Below, one piece after another: positions 26,928-36,612 of a stretch of 64,000 nucleotides of DNA. How positions within the stretch are numbered: the stretch's first letter is position 1; every line of letters begins with the position of its first letter. Source of the DNA: Paenibacillus pedocola (GTDB taxonomy: Bacteria; Bacillota; Bacilli; Paenibacillales; Paenibacillaceae); the NCBI RefSeq assembly GCF_031599675.1, contig NZ_CP134223.1, positions 3,844,001 through 3,908,000 of the forward strand, in the 5' to 3' direction. The translations under genes were made by a program, and so were the position numbers. The notes beneath the pieces are model-generated. The model was not told the DNA's origin. It was given only the letters and a program-made list of their open reading frames with translations, and ran no database searches.

Positions 26928-26961
26928 TAACGAGCACCTCCCCTTCGAGTTCGCTATTCCT

Positions 26962-28353
26962 TTATTTTACACTTTGTACCAGCCGTGGTGCGATTTCTTG
27001 CAACGGCAGGACATATTTAACACACTTTAATTCCACTGCCGAACGCGGCATTCCATAAACAACGCAGGTTTCTTCACTCTCAGCAAATGTTGAGGTGACC
27101 CCTGTATCGTAAAGGGCCTTCATCATCTTTGCTCCGTCGCTGCCCATCCCCGTCATAATAACCGCATGGCGCTCCAGAGCTGTCAGCGGCAGCAGTGATT
27201 CGAACATTGTATCTACGGAAGGCCGGTGGCCGTTGCGTGATTCTTCATTCGTAAGCTCAATAGCATATTGTCCTCCGGATGCCGGAACAACCTTGAGGTG
27301 AAATCCGCCAGGGGCGATATATGCCGCTCCCGGACGCAGGATCATGCCATGTTCAGCTTCCGACACCTCAAGCGGACTAAAGGTGTTCAGCCGCTGGGCC
27401 AGCGATTTAGTGAAATTGGGCGGCATATGCTGCACAATAACAATCGGCGCCGGGAAATCAGCCGGTATATTCTCCAAAAATGTTTTGAGTGCCCGGGGAC
27501 CGCCCGTAGAGCAGCCTACTGCAACCAGCTTACGCAGCCCTTTGGTTCCTAGTTTTCGGTCACTCCCTGAAACAGGCGGCTCGTTAAACGAAACGGAAGG
27601 CGATTCAGGTATCGAACGGCTTTCTGGCAAAGGGGGAGCGGATTCTTTCTTACCCCGGGTTTGCAGTTTCTCGGGAGCAGCAGGCTTAGGAGGGACCGCC
27701 AAAGGCTGGGACAAATTCCGGGTTGTCCCGCTGCCGGCAGAAGTCTTGTCGGGCAATTTGTTCATCTGCCTCTCCGCCGGTTTCGGTTGGTCTCCAGCAG
27801 GCTTAACAGGAACTTCTGCAGCTCTCTTTGGCTGAACAGGCTTCCGTACACTAGTCTCCGGTACAACTGTTGGACTTACAGCCGGCGTACGGGCAGTGTC
27901 TGACGCCATAACCTCGGCGTTGTGGGACGAAATTCTCGCTTCACGCTGCTCACGGGCCAGCATAGCACCCTTCATCTGCTCCCTTAGTGCTATCCCTACC
28001 GCCGTAATATCCTGGGAATTTGAAATCGACGGCTTACGGATGAAATCGAAAGCACCCGATTCAAGTGCAATGATGGTTTCCCTCATGCCTTCTTCATTGA
28101 TGCCTGACAGCATAATTACCGGCAAGGGGTGCTCGGCCATGATCACTTTTAGTGCCTCCAGGCCGTTCATCTCCGGCATTTCCACATCCATAGTCACCAG
28201 ATCCGGATGAAACTCATTCACTTTCTCAATCGCTTCCCGCCCGTTTGCAGCAGTCGCGGTAACTTTGAAGTTAGGTTCGTTTTCAATTAAATCGGAAATG
28301 ATCTTACGCATAAATGCAGAATCATCCACAACTAATACTTTATATGGCCTCAT
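26962..28353 (-). CDS. cheB: Chemotaxis methylesterase/deamidase CheB
   Basis: Removes methyl groups from receptor glutamates when phosphorylated. It has 463 residues. The receiver domain carries Asp10, Asp11 and phospho-acceptor Asp56 (LVTMDVEMPEMNG). The C-terminal esterase has the Ser in GCSTGGPRALKTF, the His in IVIVQHMPPNFTKS and the Asp in TGMGSDGAKMM. Between them lies a Pro/Lys/Ser-rich linker of roughly 130 residues, far longer than in B. subtilis CheB (about 357 residues in total). I chose ATG 28351-28353 (MRPYKVLVVDD), preceded by AGAGGTGG. Confidence 0.95.
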   Translation of the reverse strand: MRPYKVLVVDDSAFMRKIISDLIENEPNFKVTATAANGREAIEKVNEFHPDLVTMDVEMPEMNGLEALKVIMAEHPLPVIMLSGINEEGMRETIIALESGAFDFIRKPSISNSQDITAVGIALREQMKGAMLAREQREARISSHNAEVMASDTARTPAVSPTVVPETSVRKPVQPKRAAEVPVKPAGDQPKPAERQMNKLPDKTSAGSGTTRNLSQPLAVPPKPAAPEKLQTRGKKESAPPLPESRSIPESPSVSFNEPPVSGSDRKLGTKGLRKLVAVGCSTGGPRALKTFLENIPADFPAPIVIVQHMPPNFTKSLAQRLNTFSPLEVSEAEHGMILRPGAAYIAPGGFHLKVVPASGGQYAIELTNEESRNGHRPSVDTMFESLLPLTALERHAVIMTGMGSDGAKMMKALYDTGVTSTFAESEETCVVYGMPRSAVELKCVKYVLPLQEIAPRLVQSVK

Positions 28354-28388
28354 AGCATTTCCACCTCTGTCCATCTAATTCTGAACAA

Positions 28389-29267
28389 TTACTGTTTTCG
28401 CTTCAACCACTTGTTGATAAATCCCTTGATGCCCTGCACCTTGGTTGTATCCGCCGAATCGGCGGCCAGGTAATTGAGGGCAAGCCGTTGCACGTCTTTG
28501 GCTGCTGCACTGTTCGGAAAAGCCACTGAGAATGGAACTTGTTTTTTGACTGCCTGAACCACATGCGCATCACTGCTGATAAATCCCAAGAAAGAAATGT
28601 CCAATTGCAAAAAGCGGCTGGCCGCCATGCGGATTTTATCGCTGGTGCCTCTTGCTTCCCTTTCATCCCCCGCCTGATTAACTATCAGCTTAAAGGAGAC
28701 ATTAGGATAAGAATTGTGCACAACCTTCATCAGTGCGTATGCATCCGTTATTGCGGTTGGCTCCGGTGTAGTCACCACCAGACAATCATCTGCTGAGGTT
28801 ATAAATTTTAGCGTCTCCTTGGAAAGCCCCGCCCCCGTATCGAACAAGATGAAATCCATCGTGTCGGCGATTTGTGCAATTTGGGTTGTAAAGTAATTCA
28901 GGTCGGTTTCAGAGAGGGAAAAAAGCTCATCCATACCCGAACCGCCTGCAATAAACGGCAGATCGCCAGGTCCAATCTGGATAATCTGTCCGATATCCGC
29001 TTCTCTTTTTAACAGATGGTACAGATTGTATTTAGCCGATACTCCCATAAGCACGTCGATGTTGGCCATCCCGATATCGGCATCGAACAATAGCACCCGC
29101 CTACCCATCGCCTTTAGAGCTAAAGCAAAGTTAAGCGTGAAATTCGATTTTCCGACACCGCCTTTCCCGCTGCAGACGGTAATGATCCGGGCGGAGGCTC
29201 CGCCACCGGACACGCGTTTGGAGTCCTGGCTTGATACCAGCTGTCTCAAAGATTGCGCCTGATCCAT
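28389..29267 (-). CDS. flhG: Flagellar number regulator FlhG (YlxH, MinD-like ATPase)
   Basis: A P-loop ATPase that activates the FlhF GTPase and helps set flagellar number and placement. It has 292 residues. The N-terminus shows the DQAxxLR motif used to contact FlhF (MDQAQSLRQLV). The deviant Walker A is CSGKGGVGKSN near residues 32-42, followed by LLFDADIGMANIDVLMG. The ATG overlaps the flhF stop (TGATG). I prefer ATG 29265-29267 over the preceding TTG for ribosome-binding-site spacing (AGGAGG). Confidence 0.95.
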   Translation of the reverse strand: MDQAQSLRQLVSSQDSKRVSGGGASARIITVCSGKGGVGKSNFTLNFALALKAMGRRVLLFDADIGMANIDVLMGVSAKYNLYHLLKREADIGQIIQIGPGDLPFIAGGSGMDELFSLSETDLNYFTTQIAQIADTMDFILFDTGAGLSKETLKFITSADDCLVVTTPEPTAITDAYALMKVVHNSYPNVSFKLIVNQAGDEREARGTSDKIRMAASRFLQLDISFLGFISSDAHVVQAVKKQVPFSVAFPNSAAAKDVQRLALNYLAADSADTTKVQGIKGFINKWLKRKQ

Positions 29268-30664
29268 CAAGACCCTCCTGTCCCCAGCAGCACTCCACTG
29301 AGCTGTTCTTTGGTAGCCATTAGCAGATCATCGGGAACATTTTGCCCATTAGTCATATAAGACAGCTTAAGCGGAAAGTCATTTAAGACATTGAACAAGG
29401 GCCCGTAGCTTCCAGTCTCATCCAGCTTGGTGAAAATGACCTTGTCGAGCTGATAACGGCCAAAATGCTCTACAATCATTTTCATATCACGGCTTTTTGA
29501 AGTCATGCTTAGTACCAGGAAGGTCTCACTTTTCAGCTCTTTGGCCAGCAGACTTTGCAGCTCGGCGACAAGCATTTCATTGCGGTAATTACGGCCTGCC
29601 GTATCCATTAATACCAGATCGCAGCTTTCTAAGCGGAACAGTGCTCTCTGCAAATCCCCAGGCGACTGTACAACCTCCAGAGGGATATTCAAAATAGCGG
29701 CATATGTCCGAAGCTGCTCAACCGCAGAGATCCGATAGGTATCAGAGGTAATTAACCCCACCTTTCTGCCTTGCTTGAACAATTGCTCAGCGGCCAGCTT
29801 GGCGATTGTTGTCGTCTTACCAACGCCGGTAGGACCAGCGATGTAAACAATACGCGTATCCGGTGCGATTCCGGTAGAAATCCTGCCGGCAAGGAATCCA
29901 TTCACCTGTTCTTTTAACATTTCATCAAAGTGTTCCGATGTCCAAGTCCGCCCTTCGTCATTCCAGCGGTCAAAAACATTGCCGATCCATTCATCTACAA
30001 GCACGGCATCCGTGTCCTGTTCGATTAATCGGCGCTTAAACTCATCGAGAATCTCAGGCAATTCAATTCCGCTTGAGGAGAAGCGGGCAATCCGCTCCAT
30101 CCAATGCTTCATATCCCTGATCTCCCGGAGCACATCGCTTTCCAGCATTGCGGGAACCGGCTGCTCCAGATCTGTATTAAGTTTATCGTAGAGGGCCGAT
30201 AATGAGGTGCTTTCTTCCTTTAGAGATACTGCCGGTTGTGAATCAGCCGGCTTGTTCTCTGCTAGTTGGATCGGCTCCTCATCCAGATCAAGAGATGGAA
30301 GAACAGCTACAGCCCCTCTGGCCTCCTGCGCTTCAGTTAATGCAGCAGCAATCTCTGCAAAGGACTCGGCAGCACGTTCTTTAAGCGGCATCTGTGACGC
30401 AGAGGCTGCTTTTTGATAAGCCTGCGGCACAGCGCTTCGCGGAATATTTACCGGAGGTGCTGTTGTGGTATTACTCGGTGCAGCTGGCTTCCGCGTTTCC
30501 TCAACTGCAGCTACCACTTCAATCTTCTTCTTTTGGAACATTCCCATAAATCCGCCGATTTTAATCTCTTTGGTGCTTAGGATGACTGCATCGCTTCCCA
30601 GCTCGCTGCGGATGGAATGCATCGCGTCAGGCATCGTATCGACCACATAACGCTTCACTCTCAT
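29267..30664 (-). CDS. flhF: Flagellar SRP-family GTPase FlhF
   Basis: An SRP-type GTPase controlling flagellar position and assembly. It has 465 residues. An N-terminal basic B domain and acidic/Pro-rich segment (about 40-165) are followed by a helical N domain and the G domain: [19 protein letters not shown] near 275, DTAGRNYRNEM and TKLDETGSYG. The GSYG and GxTTT features match FlhF rather than Ffh or FtsY. The start overlaps the flhA stop as ATGA, so the two are coupled. Confidence 0.96.
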   Translation of the reverse strand: MRVKRYVVDTMPDAMHSIRSELGSDAVILSTKEIKIGGFMGMFQKKKIEVVAAVEETRKPAAPSNTTTAPPVNIPRSAVPQAYQKAASASQMPLKERAAESFAEIAAALTEAQEARGAVAVLPSLDLDEEPIQLAENKPADSQPAVSLKEESTSLSALYDKLNTDLEQPVPAMLESDVLREIRDMKHWMERIARFSSSGIELPEILDEFKRRLIEQDTDAVLVDEWIGNVFDRWNDEGRTWTSEHFDEMLKEQVNGFLAGRISTGIAPDTRIVYIAGPTGVGKTTTIAKLAAEQLFKQGRKVGLITSDTYRISAVEQLRTYAAILNIPLEVVQSPGDLQRALFRLESCDLVLMDTAGRNYRNEMLVAELQSLLAKELKSETFLVLSMTSKSRDMKMIVEHFGRYQLDKVIFTKLDETGSYGPLFNVLNDFPLKLSYMTNGQNVPDDLLMATKEQLSGVLLGTGGS

Positions 30665-32694
30665 AAGTTCACCACCCCAACGCTTTGAATTTCAATATTA
30701 GGCTCCAGTTCGCTATAAGATAACACTGGAATATCCTGCATCGTCCGTTCAATGACCTGCCGCAAATACATCCGGATGGTCGGGGATGTCAGCACAATCG
30801 GCTGTTGTCCGGACTGAAGCAGACGGTTAATCTGCTCTGTAAGACGTTGATATACCGTTTGCGTCGAAACCGGATCGAGTGCCAGATAGCTGCCCTGCTC
30901 CGTCTGTTGAACACTTTCGGAAATCTTTTTCTCCAGATTAGGCCCGACTGTAATGACCCGCAAAGTCTCTCCCGCCTGGGAAAATTGCTGGGTAATCTGC
31001 CTGGACAATGACTGGCGTACATACTCGGTCAGAATATCCGGATCTTTTGTATAGGTGCCGTAGTCTGCCAGTGTCTCGAAGATCGTAACCAGGTCACGAA
31101 TCGAGATCTTCTCACGCAGCAGCTTGCCAAGAACCTTTTGAATGTCGCCGATGGCAAGTACTGAAGGAATAAGTTCATCAACCAGAACAGGATAATTCTC
31201 CCTGAGGTTGTCGACCAGTTGTTTCGTCTCCTGGCGTCCAAGCAGCTCATGACCATGACGTTTGATCAGCTCTGTTAAATGGGTAGCCACAACGGAAGGC
31301 GGATCTACTACGGTATAGCCGGATAACTCCGCCCGTTCTTTAACTGAATCATCAATCCACAGTGCCGGCAGTCCAAACGATGGTTCCACCGTTTCTATGC
31401 CATTAATCGACTCATCATCATACCCGGGACTCATGGCAAGATAGTGATTAAGTAATAATTCACCGCCGCCAACGTTATTTCCTTTAATTTTGATGACATA
31501 TTCATTCGGTTTTAGTTGAATATTGTCGCGAATACGTATAACAGGAACAACAAGACCCATTTCCAGTGCACATTGACGTCGAATCATGATAATCCGGTCA
31601 AGTAAATCCCCGCCCTGACCTGTATCCGCCAGCGGAATCAGTCCATATCCAAACTCGAACTCTATCGGATCAACTGTCAGTAAATTGATTACACTTTCCG
31701 GACTTCGTACTTCTTCTATCTGCTTCTCTTCCACCAGCTGCTCCTCGGCAATCAGCTTTTTATTAGCCTTTTGGCCCATACTGTAAGCTGCATAGGCCAT
31801 AAGCCCTGCCAGCGGCAAAGTGGACATTACCGTAATCGGTGTGAAGAACCCGAGAAAAGCGATGGTTACAGCCACTATGTACAGCAGCTTCGGATAAGAC
31901 AATAATTGACCTGTGAGATCTTCTGCGAGATTGCCTTCCGATGCTGCCCGTGTAACAATCAGACCAGAAGCAGTTGAAATGAGCAGAGCCGGTATCTGGC
32001 TGACCAGACCATCCCCAATTGTTAGTACGGAATAAGTCGAAAGCGCATCCTGGAATGAATAACCATGAACAGTCATTCCGATAATAAAACCGCCGATCAG
32101 GTTGATCAGCAGGATGATAATGCTGGCAATCGCGTCACCCTTGACAAATTTACTTGCTCCATCCATGGCTCCGAAGAAGTCCGCTTCACGTTCAACATTA
32201 CGGCGGCGTTCCCGCGCCTGTTGTTCATTGATCATGCCGGCGTTCAAATCCGCATCGATACTCATCTGCTTACCTGGCATCGCATCCAATGTAAAGCGAG
32301 CACCAACCTCAGCAACTCGTTCCGAACCTTTGGTTATTACTATAAACTGGACAACGACCAGAATCAGAAACACAATGAATCCGATGGCAATTTGCCCTCT
32401 GGCGATCCAGCTACCGAAGGTTGCCACAACCTCACCGGCATGACCATCCGAGAGAATCAATTTGGTAGTTGAGATATTTAGAGCAAGCCGGAATAAGGTC
32501 GTGATTAAGAGCAATGAAGGAAATATTGAAAATTGCAGCGGGTCCTTCGTATTCATTGCTACCAAAATGATGGTTAACGCTATTGAAATATTGACTATCA
32601 GCAGTACATCCAGAAGCCACGCCGGGATAGGCAGAATCATCATAAGCACAATACCGATTACGCCCAGTAGAACTGTTAGATCTCTAGCTTTCAA
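30661..32694 (-). CDS. flhA: Flagellar export gate protein FlhA
   Basis: Core of the type III export gate; its cytoplasmic ring docks chaperone-substrate complexes and uses proton flow. It has 677 residues, with about eight membrane segments in the first half and the soluble domain after about 340. The conserved FHIPEP-family stretch lies in SEGNLAEDLTGQ and VARFTLDAMPGKQMSIDADLNAG. The start is TTG 32692-32694 with GGAGG about ten bases upstream. It follows flhB by 20 bases. Confidence 0.97.
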   Translation of the reverse strand: MKARDLTVLLGVIGIVLMMILPIPAWLLDVLLIVNISIALTIILVAMNTKDPLQFSIFPSLLLITTLFRLALNISTTKLILSDGHAGEVVATFGSWIARGQIAIGFIVFLILVVVQFIVITKGSERVAEVGARFTLDAMPGKQMSIDADLNAGMINEQQARERRRNVEREADFFGAMDGASKFVKGDAIASIIILLINLIGGFIIGMTVHGYSFQDALSTYSVLTIGDGLVSQIPALLISTASGLIVTRAASEGNLAEDLTGQLLSYPKLLYIVAVTIAFLGFFTPITVMSTLPLAGLMAYAAYSMGQKANKKLIAEEQLVEEKQIEEVRSPESVINLLTVDPIEFEFGYGLIPLADTGQGGDLLDRIIMIRRQCALEMGLVVPVIRIRDNIQLKPNEYVIKIKGNNVGGGELLLNHYLAMSPGYDDESINGIETVEPSFGLPALWIDDSVKERAELSGYTVVDPPSVVATHLTELIKRHGHELLGRQETKQLVDNLRENYPVLVDELIPSVLAIGDIQKVLGKLLREKISIRDLVTIFETLADYGTYTKDPDILTEYVRQSLSRQITQQFSQAGETLRVITVGPNLEKKISESVQQTEQGSYLALDPVSTQTVYQRLTEQINRLLQSGQQPIVLTSPTIRMYLRQVIERTMQDIPVLSYSELEPNIEIQSVGVVNL

Positions 32695-32714
32695 TGTCCT
32701 TTTCCTCCCCCGGG

Positions 32715-33809
32715 CTATTTCCTCTTGCCTTTAAGCTTATATACATAGGCCAACACCTCGGCAACCGCCTGGAACAGATCTGCAGGAACCACATCACCGA
32801 TCTCTGTCCTTTGGAATAATGCCCGTGCCAGCGGCTTATTCTCCATAGTCATAACACCATGCTCCTTCGCCAGCTCTCTGATTCGGAGCGCCACATAATC
32901 TTGGCCTTTGGCAATAATCTGCGGAGCTTCCATTTGGGATCCATCATATTTTAGGGCAACTGCAAAGTGCGTTGGATTCGTAATGATTACGTCCGCTTTG
33001 GGGACTTCCTGCATCATCCGCTGCATAGCCATTCTGCGCTGGCGTTCCCTGATTTTCCCCTTGATGATGGGATCGCCTTCCATCTTTTTGTATTCATCCT
33101 TAATTTCTTGTTTCGACATTTTCAGGCTTTTTTCATGTTCATACTTTTGGTATATATAGTCGAGGACCGCCATGATGAAGAGCACAGCCCCAATTTTTAT
33201 TCCAAGATTCATCGTCAGCTTGGCTACGAACTGGAAAACACCTTCTGCATCAATATGTGATAGAGAAGCGAAACTCTCTTTTTCACCCCAAAGAGTGCTA
33301 TATACCAGATATGCGATTAACACCAGCTTAAAGATCGATTTAAGGAATTCCACAAATGAACGCATGGAGAAAATATTTTTGAATCCTTTAATCGGGTTAA
33401 TTTTACTGAACTTAGGTGTTATTCCTTCCCCGGTAGCCATAAATCCGACTTGGGCAAAATTTACAACCAATGCCAGCAAAAAAGTAATTCCAAGCAACGG
33501 GGCAAGCAGAATCAAAATTTGCAGACCATACTCGTTAAACATCTTTGAAACGTTCTCAGCGGTAACCTCCATCATCATTCGATTCTGAAAAATGTCCAGA
33601 AAAAGCGACATGAACCGTTCTTTCATGAAGCCCCCGAACATAGTCAGGCTGAGAAGTGCCGATAACAACACAACTGCTCCGGATATTTCAGCACTTTTGG
33701 CTACCTGGCCCTTTTTTCGGGCATCCTGCCGTTTCTTAGGAGTTGCTTTTTCAGTCTTATCTCCCCCGAAATGCTGAAGATCCAGTTTATAGCGTTTGGT
33801 GTTCGGCAT
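32715..33809 (-). CDS. flhB: Flagellar export switch protein FlhB
   Basis: A membrane part of the export apparatus whose C-terminal domain cleaves itself to switch from hook to filament substrates. It has 364 residues, four membrane segments and the autocleavage motif NPTHFAVAL near residue 278. Basic N-terminus: GGDKTEKATPKKRQDARKKGQVAKS. I chose ATG 33807-33809 (MPNTKRYKL), which has GGGAGAG upstream, over the longer ORF start at 33824. Confidence 0.96.
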   Translation of the reverse strand: MPNTKRYKLDLQHFGGDKTEKATPKKRQDARKKGQVAKSAEISGAVVLLSALLSLTMFGGFMKERFMSLFLDIFQNRMMMEVTAENVSKMFNEYGLQILILLAPLLGITFLLALVVNFAQVGFMATGEGITPKFSKINPIKGFKNIFSMRSFVEFLKSIFKLVLIAYLVYSTLWGEKESFASLSHIDAEGVFQFVAKLTMNLGIKIGAVLFIMAVLDYIYQKYEHEKSLKMSKQEIKDEYKKMEGDPIIKGKIRERQRRMAMQRMMQEVPKADVIITNPTHFAVALKYDGSQMEAPQIIAKGQDYVALRIRELAKEHGVMTMENKPLARALFQRTEIGDVVPADLFQAVAEVLAYVYKLKGKRK

Positions 33810-33831
33810 GTTACTCTCTCCCAACAGCCAT

Positions 33832-34626
33832 CTAAGGGCTTTTCCCGATAAGATTCAACAGATTTTGCATAGACTCAAACATAATGTCGAAGAGATTCTG
33901 GAACAGAACGGCCAAACCCGGCATCAACAGTACGAGCAATGCAAGACCTATAATGATTTTGAGTGGAACCCCGATGACAAATACATTATATTGTGGGGCG
34001 GTTCTCGCCAGAAATGCCAGACCCACATCGGTAAGGAACAATGCGGCCACGAGCGGCGCCGACATTTGAAAGGCCAGCGTAAAGGATTGGGCAAACGTGC
34101 GGACTAGAAAATCCGAAAGGCTGCCATCCTGCATTTTGACCAAAATATCATTGTTCAACGGTACCCATTTATAACTGTAGATGATTGCATTCAGCAGATA
34201 ATGATGGCCATTCATCGTTAAAAACATCAACAGAGCGATCATATACTTGAAGTTGCCGATAATAGGAGCAGAAGCGCCAGTCATCGGATCAATTACGTTC
34301 GCGATCCCAAAGCCGATTTGTATGTCGATAAAAGAGCCCGCTGTTTGAATAGTCATGAACATCAGGTAAGCGATAAAACCAAGCAGTAACCCTATTAACA
34401 CTTCTCTTATAATCAGTAAAATATAAGTAAGATCCTGTGTAACAGCAATCCCCGTTCCCCCCGCGCTAAAAACGACTAATGCAACAAAGAAGGACAGTCC
34501 GATTTTGAACGTTGTCGGTACGCTTTGCGAAGAGAATACAGGAACTACAACAAAAAAGGAGGTAATTCGACAAAAAATCAACAAAAAGACGGGAAAACTT
34601 TGCAGCAAGGTCTCCATATCCATCAT
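33832..34626 (-). CDS. fliR: Flagellar export protein FliR
   Basis: An integral membrane part of the FliP-FliQ-FliR export core. It has 264 residues and about six hydrophobic segments. The typical N-terminal membrane helix is LLQSFPVFLLIFCRITSFFVVVPVFSSQSVPTTFK; GFGIANVIDPMTGASAP and the C-terminal LALLVLLMPGLAVLFQNLF are also family-like. It lies between fliQ and flhB, with one base between the fliQ stop and its ATG. A second ATG three codons in (34617) is possible. Confidence 0.95.
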   Translation of the reverse strand: MMDMETLLQSFPVFLLIFCRITSFFVVVPVFSSQSVPTTFKIGLSFFVALVVFSAGGTGIAVTQDLTYILLIIREVLIGLLLGFIAYLMFMTIQTAGSFIDIQIGFGIANVIDPMTGASAPIIGNFKYMIALLMFLTMNGHHYLLNAIIYSYKWVPLNNDILVKMQDGSLSDFLVRTFAQSFTLAFQMSAPLVAALFLTDVGLAFLARTAPQYNVFVIGVPLKIIIGLALLVLLMPGLAVLFQNLFDIMFESMQNLLNLIGKSP

Positions 34627-34627
34627 C

Positions 34628-34897
34628 TTAACCGATATACATATAGAGACTGCCCAAAATTTGGCTGGTGAAGTCCACCAGTTTGGTGATAATCCAAGGT
34701 CCGAACAGCAGTAAAGCTAGCAATACGGCAACAATTTTCGGAACGAATGCCAAGGTTTGCTCCTGAATCTGTGTTGTTGCCTGAAATATACTGACTATTA
34801 GTCCTACCACCAGACCAAGAATCAGCATGGGGGCGCTTGTTTCCAGCACCAAATATACGGCTTGGCCCGCTAGACCGATAATAAACTCCGTATTCAT
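34628..34897 (-). CDS. fliQ: Flagellar export protein FliQ
   Basis: An 89-residue protein with two membrane helices that packs around FliP and FliR in the export gate. Family residues are GLVVGLIVSIFQATTQIQEQTLAFVPKI in the centre. GAGGAGG precedes the ATG. It follows fliP by 22 bases. Confidence 0.96.
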   Translation of the reverse strand: MNTEFIIGLAGQAVYLVLETSAPMLILGLVVGLIVSIFQATTQIQEQTLAFVPKIVAVLLALLLFGPWIITKLVDFTSQILGSLYMYIG

Positions 34898-34919
34898 CCC
34901 TTATGCCTCCTCTTAAGTG

Positions 34920-35687
34920 TCAGGTGTTAAAACTTAGCAGCAGTGATTTAACGACTAAGTACCAGCCGTCTACCAGTACAAAGAGCATTATTTTGAAAGG
35001 CAATGAAATCATAACCGGGGGCAGCATCATCATCCCCATGGCCATCAGTGTACTTGATACAACAATATCAATAATCAGAAAGGGAATGAAAATCATAAAA
35101 CCCATTGTAAAGGCTTTTTTCATTTCCCCGATTGCAAAGGCCGGCACCATCACTGTAAGCGGTATGTCGCTGTAAGTAGCAGGTTTTACCGAAGCATTAT
35201 TGCCGGTGTAATTCATAAACAACAGCAGATCTTTGGTGTTTGTCTGCTTGAACATAAATTCCTTCATTGGATCGGCTGCTTTGGCAAGCGCCTCGGACTG
35301 GGTGAGTGTCCCCTTCATGTAAGGCTGAAGTGCCTGCTCATTCACCTGTGAAAGTGTAGGTGTCATGATAAATAGGGTAAGGAACAAGGCAAGTCCCACC
35401 AGCACCTGGTTCGGAGGCATTTGCTGTGTTCCTAGCGAAGTTCTGACAAAACCCAGCACGATGACGATCCGTGTAAAGCTGGTCATAAGTACTAAAAAAG
35501 ACGGGGCCACACTCAGAACTGTCACAAGGAGCAGTATCGAGATGGAACTGGTCCCTCCGCCTGCGGAACCGTCATTATCGCCGACCTGAATATTAATATT
35601 CGGAATAGGATCAGCGTGAATCGGATGCAAGAGCAGAATACTAAACATACCGAGCAACAGAAAAGAAAGAATCAGCTTTTTTTTCAT
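34920..35687 (-). CDS. fliP: Flagellar export protein FliP
   Basis: Forms the entry pore of the export gate with FliQ and FliR. It has 255 residues. A cleavable signal peptide is visible (MKKKLILSFLLLGMFSILLL, cut probably after HPIHA). The membrane part includes VAPSFLVLMTSFTRIVIVLGFVRTSLGTQQMPPNQVLVGLALFLTLFIM and, near the end, MGMMMLPPVMISLPFKIMLFVLVDGW. The start overlaps the fliO stop (ATGA). Confidence 0.97.
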   Translation of the reverse strand: MKKKLILSFLLLGMFSILLLHPIHADPIPNINIQVGDNDGSAGGGTSSISILLLVTVLSVAPSFLVLMTSFTRIVIVLGFVRTSLGTQQMPPNQVLVGLALFLTLFIMTPTLSQVNEQALQPYMKGTLTQSEALAKAADPMKEFMFKQTNTKDLLLFMNYTGNNASVKPATYSDIPLTVMVPAFAIGEMKKAFTMGFMIFIPFLIIDIVVSSTLMAMGMMMLPPVMISLPFKIMLFVLVDGWYLVVKSLLLSFNT

Positions 35688-36211
35688 AAATCCCTCGACT
35701 CATCCTTAAGACCATCATCCCGTAGAAGCTCTTCCATTTTCTCTTTACGCTCAGGTGCAAGCGCAAGCTTGGATTGCAACGTCTCATAAAAAGAGGATGT
35801 TTCATTAAGTTCGATTTCCTGAGAAGGCACCTCTCCGCGCACCTTGGCTTTGATCTTAGCTATAAGCGGCAATAGAAAATTATCCTGTCCTGATGCCTGA
35901 TCCTCAAACCGAGAAATAATAAGTGCTACTTCAGCAGGGTCAGTGATTTTATCCAGTATCGAAATATTCTCACCAACCCCGATCAAGTAGAGGCTGTCGC
36001 CGATTTCAACAATCTGCACAGACTTATTGGGACCCAATCCGAGCGCACCAAGCGTACGGATCGACTGCCCACTCATTAATGTCTGATTGCGGCGCCCTAG
36101 GAACCGGATAAGCAGCACTATGAGGATGATAATGATGGCAAGGACAAAAATAACTTTTAGTAAACTCAGCAGGGGACTACTATCTCCGAGCGTTCCGGAA
36201 GCGGATAACAT
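35684..36211 (-). CDS. fliO: Flagellar export assembly protein FliO (FliZ-like)
   Basis: A bitopic membrane protein that helps assemble the FliP ring. It has 175 residues: one membrane segment (about 16-39), then a small beta domain (RTLGALGLGPNKSVQIVEIGDSLYLIGVG), then a charged tail. The order cheY-fliO-fliP matches the Bacillus fliZ/fliO position. It overlaps fliP by a few bases. Confidence 0.9.
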   Translation of the reverse strand: MLSASGTLGDSSPLLSLLKVIFVLAIIIILIVLLIRFLGRRNQTLMSGQSIRTLGALGLGPNKSVQIVEIGDSLYLIGVGENISILDKITDPAEVALIISRFEDQASGQDNFLLPLIAKIKAKVRGEVPSQEIELNETSSFYETLQSKLALAPERKEKMEELLRDDGLKDESRDL

Positions 36212-36220
36212 GCCTCGTGC

Positions 36221-36586
36221 CTAGACGCCCAGCGTTTTGTTAATAGCTTCGATAACACGGTCTGCCTGGAAAGGCTTCACAATGAAATCTTTGGCACCTG
36301 CTTGAATAGCGTCAATTACCATAGCCTGCTGACCCATGGCTGAACACATGATGACTTTGGCGTTGGCATCCACTTTTTTAATTTCTTTAAGGGCGGCGAT
36401 TCCGTCCATTTCAGGCATGGTAATATCCATCGTGATCAAATCCGGACGCAGCTCCTTAAACTTCTCAATAGCCTGCGAACCGTCCTGGGCTTCACCCACT
36501 ACCTCGAATCCGTTTTTCGACAAAATGTCACGGATCATCATTCTCATAAATGCTGCATCGTCCACGATTAGAATTCGGTTAGCCAT
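36221..36586 (-). CDS. cheY: Chemotaxis response regulator CheY
   Basis: A stand-alone receiver that, when phosphorylated by CheA, binds FliM/FliY and changes motor direction. It has 121 residues with Asp9, Asp10, phospho-acceptor Asp54 (LITMDITMPEMDG), Ser in VIMCSAMG and Lys in FIVKPFQ. I chose ATG 36584-36586 (MANRILIVDD), preceded by GGGAGG. It follows fliY, which carries CheY-P phosphatase sites. Confidence 0.97.
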   Translation of the reverse strand: MANRILIVDDAAFMRMMIRDILSKNGFEVVGEAQDGSQAIEKFKELRPDLITMDITMPEMDGIAALKEIKKVDANAKVIMCSAMGQQAMVIDAIQAGAKDFIVKPFQADRVIEAINKTLGV

Positions 36587-36612
36587 TTTTAAAAAATCCT
36601 CCCTAAGTATGC

